Positions 49,545 through 58,700 of a stretch of DNA of 64,000 nucleotides are shown in pieces. Each line of letters starts with the position of its first letter. Within the stretch, counting starts at the first letter, position 1. The stretch is taken from positions 124,001 to 188,000 of the forward strand of contig NZ_FYEB01000004.1 of assembly GCF_900187445.1 (NCBI RefSeq). The letters run 5' to 3'. The notes below the pieces were generated by a model. It did no database searches. It saw only the letters and a list, made by a program, of their open reading frames with translations, and had not been told where the DNA came from. Origin of the DNA: Pseudomonas sp. Irchel s3b2. GTDB lineage: Bacteria; Pseudomonadota; Gammaproteobacteria; Pseudomonadales; Pseudomonadaceae. The translations under genes were made by a program, and so were the position numbers.

Positions 49545-50591
49545 TTAGCGCTCGATACTGCGATTCCATCGGGCATTCCACGCCGGGCGCTGTTCGTTGA
49601 CCTGATCCCAGTCGATGGCGATCGCGGTGGTCAGATACTGTTTCATCGCCTCGACCTGACCGCGGGTCTTGTCGGTGGTTGGCGTATTCGGGTTGGACGG
49701 AATCTGATCGCCATCTTCAAGCGCAGCAGCTTGTGCTTCGGGCGTCAGCAGGAAAGCTGCGAGTTTCTGCGCCAGTTCCGGTTGGGTGTTGTTGGCGATG
49801 GCGCATTCGGCGACGTTGAGCACCACGGAGCCTTCCTTCGGCTGCGCATATTCCACCGGCATGCCCTTGAGTTTCAGCGCGGTGACCTGGGTCGGGGTCA
49901 GCGGGAACAGGGCCGCTTCGTCGGTCTGGAGCATTTCGGAAATCTTCGCCGAACTCGGAATGTACTCCAGCACGTTGCGCCCGACAGTGTTCGGCCAGGC
50001 CTTGAACCCCGGTTCGACGTCGGTTTCGCTGCCGCCCTGAATTCGGTTGAACATCAGAAAACCGTGCAGGCCGAAGGTTGATGAGGCCATCGACTGGAAC
50101 ACCAGTTTGTCCTTGAAACGCGGGTCGGCCATGTCCATCCAGGAGGTCGGTGCGTTCCAGCCTTTTTCCTTGAACAGCCTCGTGTTGTACGCCAGCCCCG
50201 TGACGCCGAGGCTGACTGCCACGGCTTGATCCTTGATCCGGCCCTTGGCCGGAATCTGTGCCAGGGGCGGGCTGTCTTCGAGTTTGTCGCACAAACCCAT
50301 GGCGATGGCGCGGTACATGATGCCGTCGTCGAGGAACATCACGTGCATCTGCGGGTTGCCTTTGCTGGCCTGGACCTTGGCCAGAATATCGGCGGAGGTC
50401 CCCGGCACGATCACGACTTTGACGTTGTTGGCTTTCTCGAAAGCTGGCAGCACCTTGTCGGCGTAGAGCCGCTCCATGGTTCCGCCGTTCATGCCCAGGT
50501 AAAGCGTCGGTTCGGCCTGGGCCTGGCTGACCGTCAGCAGGGCGCCCAAGCAAGAGAAACCGAGCAGTGCACTGCGTTTGAAGTTATTCAT
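49545..50591 (-). CDS. ABC transporter periplasmic binding protein (PotD/family 1 type)
   Basis: A protein of about 348 residues with a signal peptide (SALLGFSCLGALLTVSQAQAE) and an extracellular solute-binding fold related to PotD/PotF (LYLGMNGGTMERLYADKVLPAFEKANNVKVVIVPGTSADILAKVQA). It is the last gene of a cluster with its own permeases and ATPase and three HcnABC-like subunits, so it likely captures the compound that those oxidise. It lies 17 bases after the HcnC-like gene. The ligand is unknown. Confidence 0.9.
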   Translation of the reverse strand: MNNFKRSALLGFSCLGALLTVSQAQAEPTLYLGMNGGTMERLYADKVLPAFEKANNVKVVIVPGTSADILAKVQASKGNPQMHVMFLDDGIMYRAIAMGLCDKLEDSPPLAQIPAKGRIKDQAVAVSLGVTGLAYNTRLFKEKGWNAPTSWMDMADPRFKDKLVFQSMASSTFGLHGFLMFNRIQGGSETDVEPGFKAWPNTVGRNVLEYIPSSAKISEMLQTDEAALFPLTPTQVTALKLKGMPVEYAQPKEGSVVLNVAECAIANNTQPELAQKLAAFLLTPEAQAAALEDGDQIPSNPNTPTTDKTRGQVEAMKQYLTTAIAIDWDQVNEQRPAWNARWNRSIER

Positions 50592-50608
50592 GGCGCGACC
50601 TTCCTCTA

Positions 50609-51724
50609 TCAAACAATGGAGATGGAGTGAAACCGAGTGATGGAAAACGCATCCAGCGGCGTCTTTGATGCGCCGCTACAGATGATTTCGGTGAGCGCCT
50701 GGCCCACCGCAGGCCCGATCTGAAATCCCGCGCCGGCAAAGCCGAACGCGTGCAATAGACCGGGTTGGGTGCTGCTGTGGCCGATCACCGGTTGGCGATC
50801 GGGCAGATAACCTTCGGTGCCGCTCCAAGTGCGAATCGCCTGGGCGCCTTCAAGAAACGGGTAGAGTTCGACGGCTTGGCGCAGGATCTCGATGACGGCG
50901 TTCTGACCAGGCCGGGCGCGGGCGTCATCGAGGGCAAAGCCCTGGCCGCCGCCCAACACACAATTACCGCGAGCGACCTGACGGGCATAGATGCCGCCGC
51001 CCTCGACTCCGGTGCTGGCATTCATCACCAAGGGCAACGGTTCGGTAACCAGCATCGCCGGGTGACCGGCGTGCATTGGCACCGTTTCGCCGAATTGTGC
51101 GGCAAGGCTGCCGGCCCAAGCCCCGGCGCAGTTCAGCAGCCAGGGAGCGTGCAGTTCGAGGCCGCTTTGAGTGCTGACGCGAAAGCGCTGACCGTCATGC
51201 TCCACCGCTGTCACCGCGCATTGTTCATGGATCTGCGCACCGTGCCGACGCGCCGCCTGCGCGAAGGCCGGAGACACCAGTCGCGGGTTGGCGTGACCAT
51301 CGTCCGGGCACAACGAGGCACCGACCGCCACCTCACCGACCCACGGGAAACGTGCGCGCAACTCATTGCGGTCGAGTACCTGCAAATCGAGGCCGAACCC
51401 CTGGCTGCTGGCGGCGTAGTCCTGCAAGGCATGCAGATCATTGAGACTGCGGGCGAGTTTCAGGTGACCGCTGCGCTGGTACTCGCCGTCGATGCCGATC
51501 AACTGTGGCAGCTGCCCCCAGATCTCGTGAGCCCGTTGTGACAGTGGCAATTGCGACAGCGGCCGGCCCTGACGGCGCACGCCACCGTAGTTCACGCCGC
51601 TGGAGTGCGAACCGCAAAAGTCCCGCTCCAGCAATGCAACGCGCTGACCGGCCTTGCTCAAAAACAGGGCGGCGGAGGAGCCGACAATGCCGCCGCCAAT
51701 GATGATTGCATCGACCTCGATCAT
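50609..51724 (-). CDS. FAD-dependent oxidoreductase, HcnC/DadA-like subunit
   Basis: A 371-residue FAD enzyme of the DAO family: Rossmann motif AIIIGGGIVGSSAALFLSKAG at the N-terminus, a C-terminal HAFGFAGAGFQIGPAVGQALTE. It matches HcnC and the beta subunits of opine and hydroxyproline dehydrogenases. Its ATG overlaps the stop of the HcnB-like gene by four bases (translational coupling). With HcnA- and HcnB-like partners it should form a membrane dehydrogenase for an amino-acid-type substrate. Confidence 0.9.
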   Translation of the reverse strand: MIEVDAIIIGGGIVGSSAALFLSKAGQRVALLERDFCGSHSSGVNYGGVRRQGRPLSQLPLSQRAHEIWGQLPQLIGIDGEYQRSGHLKLARSLNDLHALQDYAASSQGFGLDLQVLDRNELRARFPWVGEVAVGASLCPDDGHANPRLVSPAFAQAARRHGAQIHEQCAVTAVEHDGQRFRVSTQSGLELHAPWLLNCAGAWAGSLAAQFGETVPMHAGHPAMLVTEPLPLVMNASTGVEGGGIYARQVARGNCVLGGGQGFALDDARARPGQNAVIEILRQAVELYPFLEGAQAIRTWSGTEGYLPDRQPVIGHSSTQPGLLHAFGFAGAGFQIGPAVGQALTEIICSGASKTPLDAFSITRFHSISIV

Positions 51725-53076
51725 GGCTCGACCTCCAGACCGAACGGCAAGGGTTTGATCGGCGCCTGTGCCCGCAACCGGCCGATGTCGGCCACGGTGC
51801 GCTGGCTTTCGCAGGCAATGATTTCCGCTGCGGCGGCGCCACACATTCGCCCTTGGCAGCGACCCATGCCGACCCGGCAATGGGCCTTGACCCGGTTGAT
51901 CTCCCAATGGCCTTCGCGCACCACTTGGCGGATGTCGCCGGCGCGCACTTCTTCGCAGCGGCAGATCATCAGGTCATCCGCGGCGTCGGAGGCCCAGCTT
52001 TCGGGAAAGATAAAGGCGTGCTCAAGGCCTTGGCGGAATCTGCCGATAGTGTTCAGCGACTGTTCCAGCTGAGTGGCGCGCTGTGGCGGGATCAGGTAAC
52101 CGATGTCTTCGAGCAGCGCCAGGGCCGCCCGTTCACCGGCCATTTCCGCCGCGTCGGCGCCCATGATGCTGGCGCCGTCACCGGCCAGATACACCTCGGC
52201 GATGCTGCTGCGACCGGCGCTGTCACGCTGCGGTAGCCAGGCACGGTTGAGTGGGTTCCAGGTGAATTCACAGCCCAGGAGATCGGCGAGTTGGGTTTCG
52301 CTGCGCAGGCCATGGGCGAAGGCTACGGCGTCGCATTTGATTCGATATTCGCTTGCTGCGTTACGCCAGTTGATCGATTGCACGCGGTGTTCGCCATCGA
52401 TGCGTTTCAAGGTGGCGCCCTGATGTACCGGGATGCCGTGGGCGGTTAGCCAGGTGCGGTAATAAATGCCTTTGGCCAGCGTGGAGGGTTGCGACAGCAA
52501 GCCGGGCAGGGCACGGGCCTGAGCGCTGAAGGGCGAGCTGTCGAGCACGGCGATCACGTTGGCGCCGGCCTTGGCGTATTGGTACGCCACCAAGTACAGC
52601 AACGGTCCGCTGCCGGCGAACACCACACGTTCACCGATGGCGCAGCCTTGAAACTTCAAGGCGATCTGCGCCGCGCCGAGGCTGTATGCCCCCGGCAACG
52701 TCCAGCCTGGCACCGGCAGAATCCGGTCGGTGGCGCCCGTGGCGACGATCACCCGGGAGAACTCCAATCGTGCGGCGCGGCCCTCATGCAAGGTGTCGAG
52801 CGCGCCAGCCTCGGCGTTCCACACCAGCGTGTCGGGGCGGTAATCGAGTTGCTCATGCAGTTCGTCGATTGTCTGATGCAGTGCCTTGGCCTTGCGTGCT
52901 TCGAAGCCATAGAGCTTGACCGGCGAACGCTTGAAATTCGCCGGCTGACGCCGATAAATCTGCCCGCCACCGCGCGCGGCTTCGTCCAGCAGGACAGGGC
53001 CCACGCCATGGGCAACGAGGGTTTGCGCCGCCCGGATGCCAGCGGGACCTGCGCCGATGATGACTACAGACTTCAT
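51721..53076 (-). CDS. FAD/NAD(P) oxidoreductase, HcnB-like subunit
   Basis: A 451-residue protein with FAD motif VVIIGAGPAGIRAAQTLVAHG at the start, a second dinucleotide domain (ERVVFAGSGPLLYLVAYQYAKAG), and a C-terminal [2Fe-2S] BFD-like part (ICRCEEVRAGDIRQVV; HCRVGMGRCQGRMCGAAA). This is the architecture of HcnB and of opine/hydroxyproline dehydrogenase alpha subunits. The start at 53076 follows GAGGTGGG. A REPIN sits between it and the HcnA-like gene, unusual inside an operon. Confidence 0.9.
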   Translation of the reverse strand: MKSVVIIGAGPAGIRAAQTLVAHGVGPVLLDEAARGGGQIYRRQPANFKRSPVKLYGFEARKAKALHQTIDELHEQLDYRPDTLVWNAEAGALDTLHEGRAARLEFSRVIVATGATDRILPVPGWTLPGAYSLGAAQIALKFQGCAIGERVVFAGSGPLLYLVAYQYAKAGANVIAVLDSSPFSAQARALPGLLSQPSTLAKGIYYRTWLTAHGIPVHQGATLKRIDGEHRVQSINWRNAASEYRIKCDAVAFAHGLRSETQLADLLGCEFTWNPLNRAWLPQRDSAGRSSIAEVYLAGDGASIMGADAAEMAGERAALALLEDIGYLIPPQRATQLEQSLNTIGRFRQGLEHAFIFPESWASDAADDLMICRCEEVRAGDIRQVVREGHWEINRVKAHCRVGMGRCQGRMCGAAAAEIIACESQRTVADIGRLRAQAPIKPLPFGLEVEP

Positions 53077-53126
53077 ACCCACCTCATCGGCGTTGCCCAC
53101 ATTGTTTGTGACTGCCACTGAACCCC

Positions 53127-53215
53127 TGTGGGAGCGGGCTTTCCCGCGATGACGGCGGAACATTCAACATCGGTGGTAGCTGATAGACCGCTATCGCGGG
53201 CAAGCCCGCTCCCAC
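53127..53215. repeat. REPIN inside the hcn-like cluster
   Basis: TGTGGGAGCGGGCTTTCCCGCG faces CGCGGGCAAGCCCGCTCCCA. A degenerate half (GACCGGCTCCCACAGG) follows at about 53243. It separates the HcnA-like and HcnB-like genes of one strand. Confidence 0.88.
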
Positions 53216-53290
53216 CGTTAGTTGAGGTATGCCGCATTATTTGTGACCGGCTCCCACAGGGGGTTGGGTTTCCGCAGGGAAAGTTGGTGT

Positions 53291-53581
53291 TCATACCGAT
53301 CGCCCCGGTTCGCGGCTGATGTGCTGTCCGGCTTCAAGCAGCGTCGAACAGGCCCGCACCCGGCGCCCATCGCCCAGGCGCACCCAGCAGTCCTGGCAGG
53401 CGCCCATCAGGCAGAAACCGGCGCGGGGTTCGGCACTGAAGTCGCTGCCGCGCAAGTGTTCGCTGCAGGTCAACACCGCCGTCAGCAAGGTGTCACCGAG
53501 CAGGCCACTGGCAGGCTTGCCGTCGAGGGTAAAGTCCAGGGCCGGGCGGTCGCCTTCGGCCAGTCGTTTCAGCAGAGCCAT
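53291..53581 (-). CDS. (2Fe-2S) protein, HcnA-like subunit
   Basis: A 96-residue ferredoxin-like protein. The cysteine pattern FCLMGACQDCWVRLGDGRRVRAC binds a [2Fe-2S] cluster; it matches HcnA and the gamma subunits of opine/hydroxyproline dehydrogenases. It passes electrons between the two FAD subunits. It starts seven bases after the upstream permease stop. Confidence 0.9.
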   Translation of the reverse strand: MALLKRLAEGDRPALDFTLDGKPASGLLGDTLLTAVLTCSEHLRGSDFSAEPRAGFCLMGACQDCWVRLGDGRRVRACSTLLEAGQHISREPGRSV

Positions 53582-53588
53582 GGCGCCC

Positions 53589-54383
53589 TCATTGTGTACC
53601 CACCAGAACCCGATCCAGGCCGTAGACCCGATCGAGCAGAATCATCGTCAGCGCGGTCAGCGCGATGACCAGGGCCGACACCGCCGCCATCATCGGATCG
53701 ATGGATTCGGTGGCGTACACGTACATGCGCACCGGCAGCGTTTGCGTGGCCGGGGAGGTGACGAAGATCGACAACGTGACCTCATCGAAACTGTTGATGA
53801 ACGCCAGCAGCCAGCCACCGGCGACCCCCGGCAAAATCATCGGCAAGGTGATTTGCCGGAATAGCGTGAAGCGTCCGGCGCCCAGCGATTGCGCTGCATG
53901 TTCGGCGCTGCGGTCCAGGCCGATGGCCGAGGCCAACACCAGTCGCAGCACATACGGCGTGATCACCAGCACATGGGCAAAGATCAGCCAGGCGAAGCTG
54001 CCGTTGACGCCCATCAGCGCAAACAAGCGCAGCAACGCCACCCCCAGCACCAGGTGCGGAATGATGATCGGCGACAGGAACAGACCGTTGAAAAAGTCCC
54101 GTCCGGGGAACTCAAAACGCGTGATCGCCAGGGCTGCCGGCACCGCGATCAGCGTCGCCAGCGTGGCGGCGCAGAACGCCAGGATCAGGCTGTTGTAGAA
54201 CGCATCGACAAAGTCCGCGCGCTCGAACACCGCGCGGAACCAGCGCAGGGAAAACTCCGTGGTCGGCAGGCTCAGGGTGTTTTCCGGGGTGAAGGCGACG
54301 AGGCACACCACCACCAGCGGCGCGAGCATGAACAGCACCACCAGGGTATGGAACAGCAGGGCGAAAGGACCGTTTCTGGACAT
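53589..54383 (-). CDS. ABC transporter permease (PotC type)
   Basis: A 264-residue inner-membrane protein with six helices and the EAA loop AAQSLGAGRFTLFRQITLPMILPGVAGGWLLAF. The type is that of polyamine or opine importers. Second permease of the cluster. Confidence 0.93.
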   Translation of the reverse strand: MSRNGPFALLFHTLVVLFMLAPLVVVCLVAFTPENTLSLPTTEFSLRWFRAVFERADFVDAFYNSLILAFCAATLATLIAVPAALAITRFEFPGRDFFNGLFLSPIIIPHLVLGVALLRLFALMGVNGSFAWLIFAHVLVITPYVLRLVLASAIGLDRSAEHAAQSLGAGRFTLFRQITLPMILPGVAGGWLLAFINSFDEVTLSIFVTSPATQTLPVRMYVYATESIDPMMAAVSALVIALTALTMILLDRVYGLDRVLVGTQ

Positions 54384-54389
54384 GACGAG

Positions 54390-55259
54390 TTATCCCAATG
54401 ACTTCTTGTAGCGGCCTTCGATCATCCGGTTCCACGACAGCATGATCAGCAGGTTGAGCAACAGCAGCGCGACAGCGATGGCCGCGCCCATCGGCCAGTT
54501 GAGCTCCGACAGGTACTGGTCGTAGATCAGCGTGGCGACCATCTTTATCCGGCGTCCGCCGAGCAGTCCGGGGATGGCAAATGAACTGGCCGCGAGGCCG
54601 AATACGATCAAGGTGCCGGAGAGCACGCCGGGCATGATTTGCGGCAGCACCACTTTGCGCATCACCGTGAGGTGGCTGGCGCCCAGTGACAGCGCGGCCT
54701 GTTCGGCGGCCGGGTCGAGTTTTTGCAGCGAGGTCCAGACCGGAATGATCATGAACGGCAGCATCACGTGAACCAGCGCAATCACCACCGCGAACGGCGT
54801 GTAGAGCAACTTCATCGGCGAACCACCGAAGGCTTGCAGGGTCTGGTTGACCAGGCCGTCGGCGCCGAGCAACAGGCTCCAGCCGAAAGCGCGCACCACC
54901 ACCGAAATGAGCAACGGCGTGAGGATCAGAATCAGGAAGATCGAGCGCCACGGCGCGCCCATGCGGCTGAGGATGTAGGCCTCGGGCACGCCTATCACCA
55001 CACAGAGAAGGGTGGTCAGGGCGCTGATCCAGAATGTGCGCAGAAAGATCTCGTAGAAGTACGGATCACCCAGCAGGCTGCTGTAATGGTCGAGGGTGTA
55101 GGCGTCGCTGTTGATCCCTGAGCTGTAGTCGAAGACGTTGAACGACAGTACCAGCGTCAGCAGCAGCGGGATCACCAGCAGACCGAAGTACAACGCCAGG
55201 GCCGGTGCGGATAACCAGTAACCCTGACCTCCCTGACGGATGACGGCAAGCGTACTCAT
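54390..55259 (-). CDS. ABC transporter permease (PotB type)
   Basis: A 289-residue inner-membrane protein with six helices and the EAA loop AALSLGASHLTVMRKVVLPQIMPGVLSGTLIVF. Its ATG at 55259 overlaps the ATPase stop by four bases, indicating coupled translation. Confidence 0.93.
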   Translation of the reverse strand: MSTLAVIRQGGQGYWLSAPALALYFGLLVIPLLLTLVLSFNVFDYSSGINSDAYTLDHYSSLLGDPYFYEIFLRTFWISALTTLLCVVIGVPEAYILSRMGAPWRSIFLILILTPLLISVVVRAFGWSLLLGADGLVNQTLQAFGGSPMKLLYTPFAVVIALVHVMLPFMIIPVWTSLQKLDPAAEQAALSLGASHLTVMRKVVLPQIMPGVLSGTLIVFGLAASSFAIPGLLGGRRIKMVATLIYDQYLSELNWPMGAAIAVALLLLNLLIMLSWNRMIEGRYKKSLG

Positions 55260-56281
55260 GCCGACACCTCGTCGACACTCAGTACCCGCAGCAATGTTGC
55301 ATCCCAATCGAGCCCGACCGCCGTGCCTTCGGCCAGCGGTGCCGAGCCGTCGTTGCGGCGCACCACGCAGAGTTCGCCCAAGGTTGTCGCTACGCCGTAC
55401 AGCCATTGGCTGCCGAGGAAAAAGCGGCTGACGATCTTGCCTTGCAGGCGGCCCTGACCTTTATCCAGCAAGTCGATTTTTTCCGGGCGCAGACTCAGGG
55501 TCAGTTCGCCGTCGCCACGGTTGCAGACCTGTACGACGCCAGCGCTGTCCCGCTCCCCGGGCAGCAGATTGGCCTTGCCGACGAAGCCGGAAATGAACTC
55601 GGTGCGCGGGTGTTCGTAGAGGGTGTAGGGCGCGTCGATCTGAGTGATGCGCCCGGCCTGCATCACCACCACCCGGTCGCTGATCGACAGCGCTTCAGAC
55701 TGGTCGTGGGTGACCATCAGCGTGGTGATGCCGACTTCGCGCTGGATGCGGCGGATTTCGAACTGCATCTCTTCGCGCAGATTGGCGTCGAGGTTGGACA
55801 GCGGCTCGTCGAGCAGCAGCACCGGCGGTTCGATCACCAATGCCCGGGCCAGCGCAACCCGTTGGCGTTGGCCGCCGGAAAGCTCCCGTGGATAACGTTC
55901 GGCGTGCAGGTTCAGCCGCACCAGTTTCAGCACCCGATCCACCCGTTGCTGCAGCTCGCCGTTGGGCACTTTGCGCATGCGCAGGCCAAAGGCGACGTTG
56001 TCTTGCACGGTCATGTGCGGGAACAGCGCGTAACTCTGGAACACCACGCCCAGACCACGACTGGCGGGTTTGGCGTGGGTGATGTCGCGACCGTCCAGGA
56101 CAATGCGCCCGCTGCTGACTTCGACGAAGCCGGCAATCATTTGCAGCGTGGTGGTTTTGCCGCAGCCGGAGGGGCCGAGCAAGGAAACGAACTCGCCTTT
56201 TTCCACCGACAGATTGGTGGCGACGACCGCGTCGATCTCACCATAACGTTTGCCGAGGTTTTCAAGTTGCACGAAGGCCAT
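55256..56281 (-). CDS. ABC transporter ATPase (PotA type)
   Basis: A 341-residue ATPase: Walker A GPSGCGKTTTLQ, signature LSGGQRQRVALARAL, Walker B LLLDEPLSNLDANLRE, H-loop VTHDQSEAL, and a C-terminal TOBE regulatory domain. It is the first gene of the cluster (minus strand). The start at 56281 is in the normal place for the family (AFVQLENLGKRYG). Confidence 0.95.
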   Translation of the reverse strand: MAFVQLENLGKRYGEIDAVVATNLSVEKGEFVSLLGPSGCGKTTTLQMIAGFVEVSSGRIVLDGRDITHAKPASRGLGVVFQSYALFPHMTVQDNVAFGLRMRKVPNGELQQRVDRVLKLVRLNLHAERYPRELSGGQRQRVALARALVIEPPVLLLDEPLSNLDANLREEMQFEIRRIQREVGITTLMVTHDQSEALSISDRVVVMQAGRITQIDAPYTLYEHPRTEFISGFVGKANLLPGERDSAGVVQVCNRGDGELTLSLRPEKIDLLDKGQGRLQGKIVSRFFLGSQWLYGVATTLGELCVVRRNDGSAPLAEGTAVGLDWDATLLRVLSVDEVSA

Positions 56282-56463
56282 GACTGCGCTCCACCTGAGA
56301 TTGTTATGCGTCGCCAAAGGCGCGCTTTTTTGTATGGGCAGATACGAAAAGGATGTTGCCGGGGTGCGTTGGCGCTCGACTTCTGTCGGCTGCCGCTGTT
56401 GTTCGAATCGCCCCTGATGGACGCAGAGTAGGACGAAGAATAGGATGGGCTCAATGGCCTATT

Positions 56464-56501
56464 TCACTGAAGCGATGACTATTTTCAGTTTCATTCAGTG
56501 A
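56464..56501. promoter_or_regulatory. Candidate IclR operator between importer and regulator
   Basis: TCACTGAA (56464-56471) and TTCAGTGA (56494-56501) are perfect complements 30 bp apart (three helical turns), with a further TTTCAGT between. They lie just before the IclR gene start (56526). Confidence 0.6.
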
Positions 56502-56525
56502 GTAAATTTATCGACGAGAAATTAC

Positions 56526-57362
56526 ATGTCTGATTCCATTGAGCGGAATGAAAACAAAAATGAAGTCGGTGTCGGCGCGGTCTCGAGACTGTTTGCAGTG
56601 TTGCGCAGCCTGGGTGACACCGTCGAAGGTGGAGAGCGCGTTACCCAACTGGCGCAACGCATTGGTTTGTCGCAACCGACCACCCACCGCTTGCTGCGCA
56701 ACCTGATGGACGAGGGCATGGTCGAGCAGGACGCGCGCAGCAAACGCTATCGCCTGAGCCTGGAGTTTTTTGCCTTGGCGGCCCGCGCCGGCAACACCGG
56801 CAACTTGCGCGAACTGGCGCGGCCGGCGTTGCTGCGGTTGTCGGCATCGTTGGGCGATTCGTTGTTTTTACTGGCGCGCAGCGGCTTCGATGCGATCTGT
56901 CTGGACCGTAGTGAAGGGCCGTTTCCGATCCGCACGTTTACCGGTGATATCGGCGGGCGGGTGGCGCTCGGCGTGGGGCAGGGCAGCCTGGCGATTCTGG
57001 CGTTTCTGCCGGAAGAGGAGCGCGACACGGTGATCCATTACAACTTGCCGCGGCTTAAGGATTTTCACCTGTATGACGAGGTGTTCCTGCGCTCGGAAGT
57101 CGAGAATGTACGCACCCTTGGTTACGCCGGGCGCAATACCGGCGTGTTGCAAGGCATGGCCGGTGTGGCTGTGCCGATCCTCGATCGCGAAGGCCGGGCG
57201 GTGGCGGCGCTGAGTGTCGCCACGGTCAGCGATCGCCTGGGGCCGGATCGCTTGCCGACGGTGGTGGAGATGCTCAAGCGTGAAGCTGCGCTGATCGGGC
57301 CGCGGATCAATCCATTTGATCCGCTGTTGCGAAGGCCTTCGCAGGTGTTTGGGCAGGGGTGA
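56526..57362 (+). CDS. IclR-family regulator of the importer/dehydrogenase cluster
   Basis: A 278-residue regulator: IclR-type winged helix at about 18-80 (VGAVSRLFAVLRSLGDTVEGGERVTQLAQRIGLSQPTTHRLLRNLMDEGMVE) and an effector domain after about 95 (GFDAICLDRSEGPFPIRTFTGDIGGRVALGVGQGSLAILAF; AGVAVPILDREGRAVAALSVAT). IclR proteins usually control catabolism of aromatic or amino-acid-like compounds. Divergence from the ABC cluster makes it the likely local regulator. Confidence 0.92.
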   Translation: MSDSIERNENKNEVGVGAVSRLFAVLRSLGDTVEGGERVTQLAQRIGLSQPTTHRLLRNLMDEGMVEQDARSKRYRLSLEFFALAARAGNTGNLRELARPALLRLSASLGDSLFLLARSGFDAICLDRSEGPFPIRTFTGDIGGRVALGVGQGSLAILAFLPEEERDTVIHYNLPRLKDFHLYDEVFLRSEVENVRTLGYAGRNTGVLQGMAGVAVPILDREGRAVAALSVATVSDRLGPDRLPTVVEMLKREAALIGPRINPFDPLLRRPSQVFGQG

Positions 57363-57410
57363 CCACAATCTCCAAATAATCACTGACCCCTATGGGATTG
57401 GCGGTGGTGA

Positions 57411-58163
57411 TCAGAACTGCAGCGTCTGCTTGAGCATCTGCGCCGCCGGTGTATCACTCGGGCTGACCATTGCGTAGTTGTATCCGGCCCCCGACCAGTA
57501 CTCGGCCTGCAGTTCACCATCACTGCGACTACCTCGAGGCAAAAGAGTATTTTTCGGCCCGGGTGGACGGACGTAGAAGCTGACTTTATGGCCGCTCTGA
57601 TCCTCGTACACCACCATCGCCGCCGGCCCTTGTTCGGTGCTGAGCAGTCGCCCGCTGATGGGTGTGTATCCGGACGCGGTCAGGTTCGGCAGACGATGGG
57701 CCTGGCTGAAATAGCGGTCGAGCCAACTCTGCATATCGCCGTCATCGCTGACTTTGTAATCCGCCGGCAGGATGCCTTGCTGGGCAATCAGCCGGTAGGC
57801 CTGCATCGCATCGGTCATCGGCAGTGGGGCGCGGACCAGGGTCATTTCCCGTGCCTGCCAACCGCTCAAACCGCCAACGCTAACCGCGATCAGCAACACC
57901 GCGGCGCTGGCCAGATGACGGCGCGATTGGCGTTTGACTCGCTGGCGAATCATTGCCGGTTCGAGTTCCGGGTTGGCCGGTTGCCGCAAGGCGCCGCTCA
58001 GGGCCGCGCGCAATTGTTGGGCATCGTGCTGCCAGGCGCGTACTTGCGTGGCCACTTCGGCGTTATCGGCCAGATAAGTCTCCACCCGATGTCGGTCGGC
58101 ATCGTTGAGTTGGTGATCGACATAGGCGTGCAGGTCATGCTCGCTGGGAGGCATGCTGATCAT
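57411..58163 (-). CDS. Membrane anti-sigma factor
   Basis: A 250-residue protein: N-terminal zinc-finger-like anti-sigma domain (SEHDLHAYVDHQLNDADRHRVETYLADN, with H-x-x-H elements), one membrane helix near residue 85-105 (HLASAAVLLIAVSVGGLSGW), and a periplasmic sensor part. It overlaps the sigma gene by four bases and should hold that sigma factor inactive until an envelope or oxidative signal is sensed. Confidence 0.92.
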   Translation of the reverse strand: MISMPPSEHDLHAYVDHQLNDADRHRVETYLADNAEVATQVRAWQHDAQQLRAALSGALRQPANPELEPAMIRQRVKRQSRRHLASAAVLLIAVSVGGLSGWQAREMTLVRAPLPMTDAMQAYRLIAQQGILPADYKVSDDGDMQSWLDRYFSQAHRLPNLTASGYTPISGRLLSTEQGPAAMVVYEDQSGHKVSFYVRPPGPKNTLLPRGSRSDGELQAEYWSGAGYNYAMVSPSDTPAAQMLKQTLQF

Positions 58164-58666
58164 TTGAGTCTCCGCAGGGAAGGGCGGGTGATTTCGCCGT
58201 CGCTGAGCTGGCGCAAGGCCTGGCGTGCGCGGGACAGGCGCGACATCACGGTGCCAATGGGGACGTCGAGAATCCCGGCGACCTCCTTATAACTCAAGCC
58301 TTCCACCGACACCCAGAGCAGCAGCGCGCGCTGTTCGGTGGTCAGTTGGTCGAAGGCTTGCAGGGTCGATTGGGCGATCACCGTACGTTCCACGGAAGGC
58401 TGCGCATCGTCACGTCCGGTAAAAAATTCGAGCATCCGCGCATAACGCCGGGAGCGCCGATGGGCGTCTAGAAACTGCCGATAAAGAATCGAAAACAGCC
58501 AGGCACGCAAGTCACCCTCGGGGCATTTGCCGCCCCAACTCGATAGCGCTCGTTCAAGACAGGCCTGCACCAGATCATCTGCGCTGCTGGGGTTGCGCGT
58601 CAGCGATGCGGCGAAGCGGCGCAGCCTTGGAATGACTTCCCTGAGTTTTTCGTCGATATCGTTCAT
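58160..58666 (-). CDS. ECF sigma factor
   Basis: A 168-residue sigma-70 family factor of the extracytoplasmic-function type: region 2 (LRRFAASLTRNPSSADDLVQACLERAL) and region 4 (AFDQLTTEQRALLLWVSVEGLSYKEVAGILDVPIGTVMSRLSRARQALRQ). Immediately followed by its anti-sigma gene. It faces the catalase/cytochrome genes, and both sides carry a matching promoter, so these genes form its regulon. The start at 58666 gives the normal length. Confidence 0.94.
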   Translation of the reverse strand: MNDIDEKLREVIPRLRRFAASLTRNPSSADDLVQACLERALSSWGGKCPEGDLRAWLFSILYRQFLDAHRRSRRYARMLEFFTGRDDAQPSVERTVIAQSTLQAFDQLTTEQRALLLWVSVEGLSYKEVAGILDVPIGTVMSRLSRARQALRQLSDGEITRPSLRRLK

Positions 58667-58700
58667 GAAGTTCTGACTAGTCACTACGCTGTGGACTAGG

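Noticed and set aside
50609..53581. True hydrogen cyanide synthase (hcnABC)
   Set aside because: The subunit types match, but the three genes are embedded with a complete ABC importer and an IclR regulator, which fits catabolism better.
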